64,000 nt of DNA from Hyaloperonospora brassicae (taxonomy: Eukaryota; Oomycota; Peronosporomycetes; Peronosporales; Peronosporaceae), in the NCBI GenBank assembly GCA_947650285.1, contig CANTFL010000810.1, forward strand, positions 62,001 to 126,000. The letters run 5' to 3'. Every line of letters starts with the position of its first letter. Position 1 is the first letter of the stretch. The notes beneath the pieces are model-generated. The model made no database searches. It had not been told where the DNA came from and worked only from the letters and a program-made list of their open reading frames with translations. Below are positions 59,203-64,000 of the stretch, in pieces. The translations under genes and the position numbers were made by a program.

Positions 59203-61540
59203 TTAATTACAGTACGAACGTTGAAGCTCCACGTTGAAATTAAGATACGTGCGCATTATACGTGGCAGATTGTTCCTTAATGGGTTGACATTGCAGCGCG
59301 ATACACGAAATGTACCGATATACTTTAGCAGTAGCTTACTTCTGCCCATATAAATCACTGTGTGTCAAGGAGACCATATAAAGTAGGGCTTAATCACCTT
59401 CAAGAAATAGTATACATTTTCTCTTTCATTTTTATGATTACATTTCGGTCGATCCTCTGCGTCAGCTATGGATACTGAACGAAATGGACCACCACTTATT
59501 GAGTCAGCAGAACATTCTATGCTAAATCGACTTTGTTTTGCCAAGCGCGCCTCGTGCGCACTGCAAATATCGTTCTTTCTTCTACTTTTTCTTTAGAGAA
59601 GGTAACTTCATTCTCGCTAGAACAATAATTGGCGATGCTGGGTATGTCAACATCGACTTTATTTCATCCTTGTCAACAGTAGCGTCATCTTTATTGGTGG
59701 GATGACTTCTTCATTGACGACGATCGCGCTGACGTCGGATCTTTTCCATCAATACTGACTTCGATGCGCAATAGAAATGAGCCAAACTGTTCCCAAATCG
59801 ATTCCATCTCCCCTGATACCAGAACCACATTTGATTAGGTTAGTAATTCGTGGATGGAGTAAGTCATTTACGAAGGACGGTGTACGCATAGTTACCCGCG
59901 CACTGAGTTATTGATGGCGAACTCGAGCATTGATAAGAACGTAATCTAACTCAAAAAGGAGTGTTTATGATTTTAAAGAATTTCTCTGAGGACAAGATTG
60001 GCACGTATCGTCTGACCATATGATTTATGATCATCAGAGGTCAACGTTTTTCATCTAGCTGTGATTGAATAGAACAAAGATGTTATAAACCTCCACCGTA
60101 AGTTGAGGGTCTCTGTCCGAGACAAATTTACGGGTTTTATAAGGAGTCGAAAGCCCGAAGTTAAATGACACTTGCACGAATTTGTGCTGTGATAGACCAA
60201 AAAATCGAACAAGAAGCACCGTCTTGATAAAATGTCCCATTTAAAACAGCTTCAATTTTCTTGCGGTTGTATATGGGGTAACCAATGACGAGGTCTATTG
60301 AAACGGACTGCCAGTATTCTGTTAGAGCAAGCAGAGACTAAAATGATGCACGGGATAATTGAACAACCGTCATTTGTTTATGCACCTCGCAAACGAACGT
60401 ACTTGCGTAAAAAATGATACTGGTGGGCCCAGTATACTATCTACTAGCTGTGAGGATTGTCTTTTATCTACCACTACGACCACTTGTAAGCGCATCGAGG
60501 CACTCATGAATGATGAATATTCTCAACCATTACGAGTGAGAACGAAGCTGCAAGGTGTGTCGCCCGTAACGACTGTCTAATACAGAAACTCATGCGTGTT
60601 GCGTACCGATCTGACGAGGATCAGTTCAATGCCGGTACACCTTCCGCAAAGATACCTCGTAAGTCGACAATCATTGCAGAATCAGATGGCTGAAGCCGAC
60701 ACGACTAATAGAACACGACGCGATATGCGCCGCCTTGATCATATTGCATTATCGCACAGCCAATTGCACATCGCTGGTGTCACAGACCACAGAATTGTTT
60801 ATCTTTACTTGCATTCGCTTGCATTGGAGACTTTATTAAGCTCATCTAGATATCCTCAAAGTAGTGCTGACAATAAGTACGTATGAGCGTATGAACCTTT
60901 TAGACAAGGAACCGGTGATAATTTCACATACAAACTTTCATTACATACCACGGCTATGAAAGAAGACAATAACAAAATAAATCGAGCGAAATCTTGCACT
61001 GATCTTAACAGATTCGTTTCGCATCTGGTAAATTTTCCAGATGCGGTACTAAGCCTCTGGTGACTTTAATAAACACCCAGAGCATACTACTGGGGTAGCG
61101 CTTACTACTGTGTACAGGATGTCCCGTCCACACATAAGGATTTTATAGAATCCATCAATCAGATCCATGGATGACGATATAATAATGATAGACAAACCGT
61201 CAATATTTTCGTTTTAACTCGGTATTGTCGCCTCAGCCGGTACCTTTGAATCTGCAGCTCGTTGGATGCGTGAATTATTTGTTTTGATTATACACCCTCA
61301 TACATCCTTTCGCACAAATTAGGTAGAAGAACGATGAAGTAAAGCTTTTCCCTCACATCACCCGCAGCAAAACGATTGGGTGATAACTTTCCGATCGCAA
61401 TGGCTTTTCACGAAGCAGTACTTGCTGCTTTTCGACACCGCATTTCTAACCTGGTTCAATTCTTTTTCGTCACGCGTGTCTTTATTTTTCAATAACTCAC
61501 ACGCCATGTACTCATGCAATATATTCACGAATATAATCAT
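59203..61540 (-). mobile_element. Ty3/gypsy pol relic (RT palm to integrase end)
   Basis: On the minus strand, from high to low coordinates: a reverse-transcriptase-like piece at 61540-61358 (IIFVNILHEYM where (V/I)YLDDIL is expected, then SSKYCFVKSHCDRKVI); H2C2 remnants near 60510-60390 (DALTSGRSGR, stop, KT; then KYVRLRG with the Cys pair lost); integrase core start WQSVSIDLVIGYP (about 60313); FVSDRDPQLT (about 60120); and the C-terminal module KLLLKYIGTFRVSR then LPRIMRTYLNFNVELQRSY ending at a stop at 59203. The roughly 1-kb RT-to-zinc-finger and 1.3-kb integrase distances fit gypsy elements. The YLDD catalytic box is destroyed and several frameshifts are present. Confidence 0.7.
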
Positions 61541-64000
61541 TAACTTAAAAATATGATGTACTATTAACGGATCGGGAATGAGACGTGTATCAATAATTCG
61601 AAATTTCTAGTAAAGGACACTTTCATATATCGATATGTCGCTGTGAAATCGTCCGTTTTAGTTTATACATCTGCGACACGTATCGGTAACTTACTCTTCC
61701 TCGGAGACAAATTGCGCATATCGATTAGACTCCTTAATTTTCCACTACGAAGGCCTCGCAAAATGTTTTGGCTTAAGTGATAAGTACTTGATTGATGTCG
61801 TGCAATAATTTTGGAAGCGCTATCAGTATTAGTGCGCAAGCGCCTACTCTTCTTCCACCGTTGATCAAAGAGTCATTATCTCAGTATGCTACACGATATA
61901 TTTGCTACAGGTTGATGGAGACTAATTTTATCCGTATTTTCTAGCTCGGTAATGCTACTTCATCCATTTCCTTCTATTCGACGACCTAGTATTACCGTGT
62001 TGCAGCTTACGAGAAACAGAGGTCTTTTGCTACCCTATTTATGCATGAATTTATGCTTCTGTCATTAGCTCACTGATGTGGTGAAATCTTCGGCGCTGAA
62101 TGTCTATCAGCGCAGATTCTGGCAGCTCGCTCCTCATTGCAGCGATCAATATACTGAGGTATTGTGAAGTCTTAATAACAGCTTTATCACTAATGAGGTC
62201 ATCGCACGCACTCGTAGAACATTCACGCGCTTGGGAACGCGCCAAGACGTTCATCATATGGTCATCTGATAAGCAATAAACAGGCATCTATACGGAGGAT
62301 GTTGCCAGCTAATTCATAACTCGCGTATTCTACCTCATGGCTGGCTGAGGATGAAACATATCAATTATCCAAGTTCATTACGATAAAATAAATGTCGCAT
62401 CACTCTTTTTAGCTATGTGTAGTGGATATGTACTGCACATTTCTTCACTGCAGCAAGTGCGCCTCTTGCAATACTTAAAGTCGTTCCGCGATGGAAATGT
62501 CGCTCTGAACAAATTTAGCCAAATGATTTGTAGCGGCTTCCGTCATACATATTAACTAAGCACCCTACAGTCAACAAGGTCACGACGTGATGTCTAGCTG
62601 GTCATTAGTCTACCTGATGATGAATAAAATCTTATCAATAGGATCACTAACACACATTTTCTGTGATTGGGAGCAACCTTTGGTAAGAGATGTGCAAAAC
62701 ATTTTTCTAAAGTTAGACCCCACCGCTCCTGCTTTAGTTTGACTATCATCTGAAAAAGATGCTACGCAGTTGCGACGTTAATGCATCGTAAGACGCGCGT
62801 ATGTGGCTTTCCTAGGCGGACTGTCAATGACTACACTCAGTATTCTGAATCACCGGGCGAATAAAAGTACACAATATGCAATTTAATATATTATTTAGCG
62901 CTTGTACGTTTGATTTCGATTGTTGTCATTAGAAATGGATCTTTCACTCTTTTATAGCAGAAGTCCATGTCTCTAGACATCCGCTTTCCTGTCGCCTTGC
63001 TGAGCGGTAGGATGCCGAGTTAACTTGAATCTACCACAGTCTAAACCCCTCCGATTCTAACTCCAAGTTGCTTATTCACGAGTTATGTGTGTGTTTAGCG
63101 TATGCATATTCTCCCGACACGTACTCTATTACAGATTCAGGAGCTCACTTCTTGCCTGTCATAGACACGCGGCATCATAAACAAAATCTGAGCCGCGGAC
63201 AAGGGTTTTTGTACGACCTGCATGTATATGTTGTGAAGCTTGGGCCCTTGATCCCTAGCTATGGCATACCCACCTAAGCACTACAGTGTAAATTTATTGT
63301 AATCGCATCATCGCTGACGCGACGAGATTAGATGGCCTTGTAGAGTTCGATGAAGCATCGTAGTAAGGCATCTTACATGATAGTCTCATTTGTAAAGAAG
63401 TTCATCTACAAGCTTACGAGTCGACGCACATTCATTTGCCCGCCATCAGCAGCATTAGCCCGCGTTGCCTCAACAGCTCAAAGTGACGATCACCTGCTTC
63501 CCGTAGAGGTTCTTGTTTATATAAACCTCGTTAGAAAAACTAGCTGACACCCTTTGTCCTTTCCCCTTCATGGTAAACGAACTTATCAATTGTGGCATTT
63601 TTGCTTTCCTCTCACTTAAGACGAGTGAAATAGCGCTAACGATCAAGACTGCTAATTTTATAATCGTTTTATTGACTGCAGCTTATTTTGGTTTTTAAAA
63701 ATATTGAATTCCTCACGCATAGCGTGAAAGCCGCCCTCACCCACCACTTTCATGGCAGATGGGCTGAGATTTTAGCGGGGATCACACGCCGGTTGATAAC
63801 CGGTATAACGCGTGTTAGTCACACCTGGGATGAGATTTCATCGAAAGTCATATTAGAACAGCTCTTCCGTTTGTTGGAGATGAGGTGTATCATTTAACAG
63901 ATAAAATATCGTCAAAAGTGTACTAATTGAAGGCATTAGCGTCAAGATTAGACACGTCTAGGCTAAGGTGTCCAATCACCAAAATTAATGAAGTTCAGTC
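61541..64000. other. AT-rich stretch without recognisable gene
   Basis: The N-terminal part of the adjacent gypsy polyprotein would be expected here on the minus strand but nothing recognisable remains. The 62051-62287 minus frame and the 63.0-63.9 kb plus frames are unassigned. Confidence 0.45.

Overview
The window looks like nuclear DNA of a plant-pathogenic oomycete (Peronosporales: Phytophthora or a downy mildew). The reasons are the gene set (cytochrome-b5-fused front-end fatty acid desaturase of 459 aa, a secreted thaumatin-like/TOS1-type wall protein, short-chain L-threonine dehydrogenase, Arp3), GC-rich coding sequence with few short introns, and heavily decayed transposons with Ty3/gypsy integrase motifs. 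The genus cannot be fixed by reading alone.

Layout. Bases 1 to about 13,000 are AT-rich and hold no intact gene. They contain a dead pogo/Tigger-like DNA transposase (298-1586), a tRNA-like SINE fragment, a diverged colinear repeat with an offset of about 1,783 bp (4.1-4.8 kb and 5.9-6.6 kb), a perfect 16-bp hairpin, a possible copia RNase H relic, and a clean 392-bp solo LTR with a 5-bp target duplication (10,833-11,224). From about 13 to 45 kb the DNA is GC-richer and forms a gene island with seven genes: a TDH-type L-threonine 3-dehydrogenase (+), Arp3 (-, one intron at codon 15), a polyglutamine two-Myb-repeat protein (+), a PH-domain protein (+), an AAAP/SLC38-type amino acid transporter (-), a secreted thaumatin-like/TOS1-type putative glycosidase (+) and a delta-6-type desaturase (-). 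The first two and last two genes form convergent pairs. Long intergenic stretches (19-23 kb, 31-40 kb) hold microsatellites, tandem duplications and weak non-LTR retrotransposon traces. From about 46 kb to the end the DNA is AT-rich and gene-free again. It holds three separable Ty3/gypsy relics (chromodomain at 50 kb, integrase at 50.6-51.9 kb, reverse transcriptase plus integrase at 59.2-61.5 kb) and one repeat present in opposite orientations at 45 and 56 kb.

The genes do not form an operon or a single pathway. They are ordinary eukaryotic housekeeping and lipid, wall or transport genes in a small island between transposon-decay blocks, the arrangement often called a two-speed genome. I saw no CRISPR array, no rRNA, no convincing functional tRNA, no RXLR effector and no intact mobile element. 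The most unusual items are the thaumatin + TOS1 fusion, the two-repeat telobox-like polyQ Myb protein, and the unassigned 45/56-kb repeat family.
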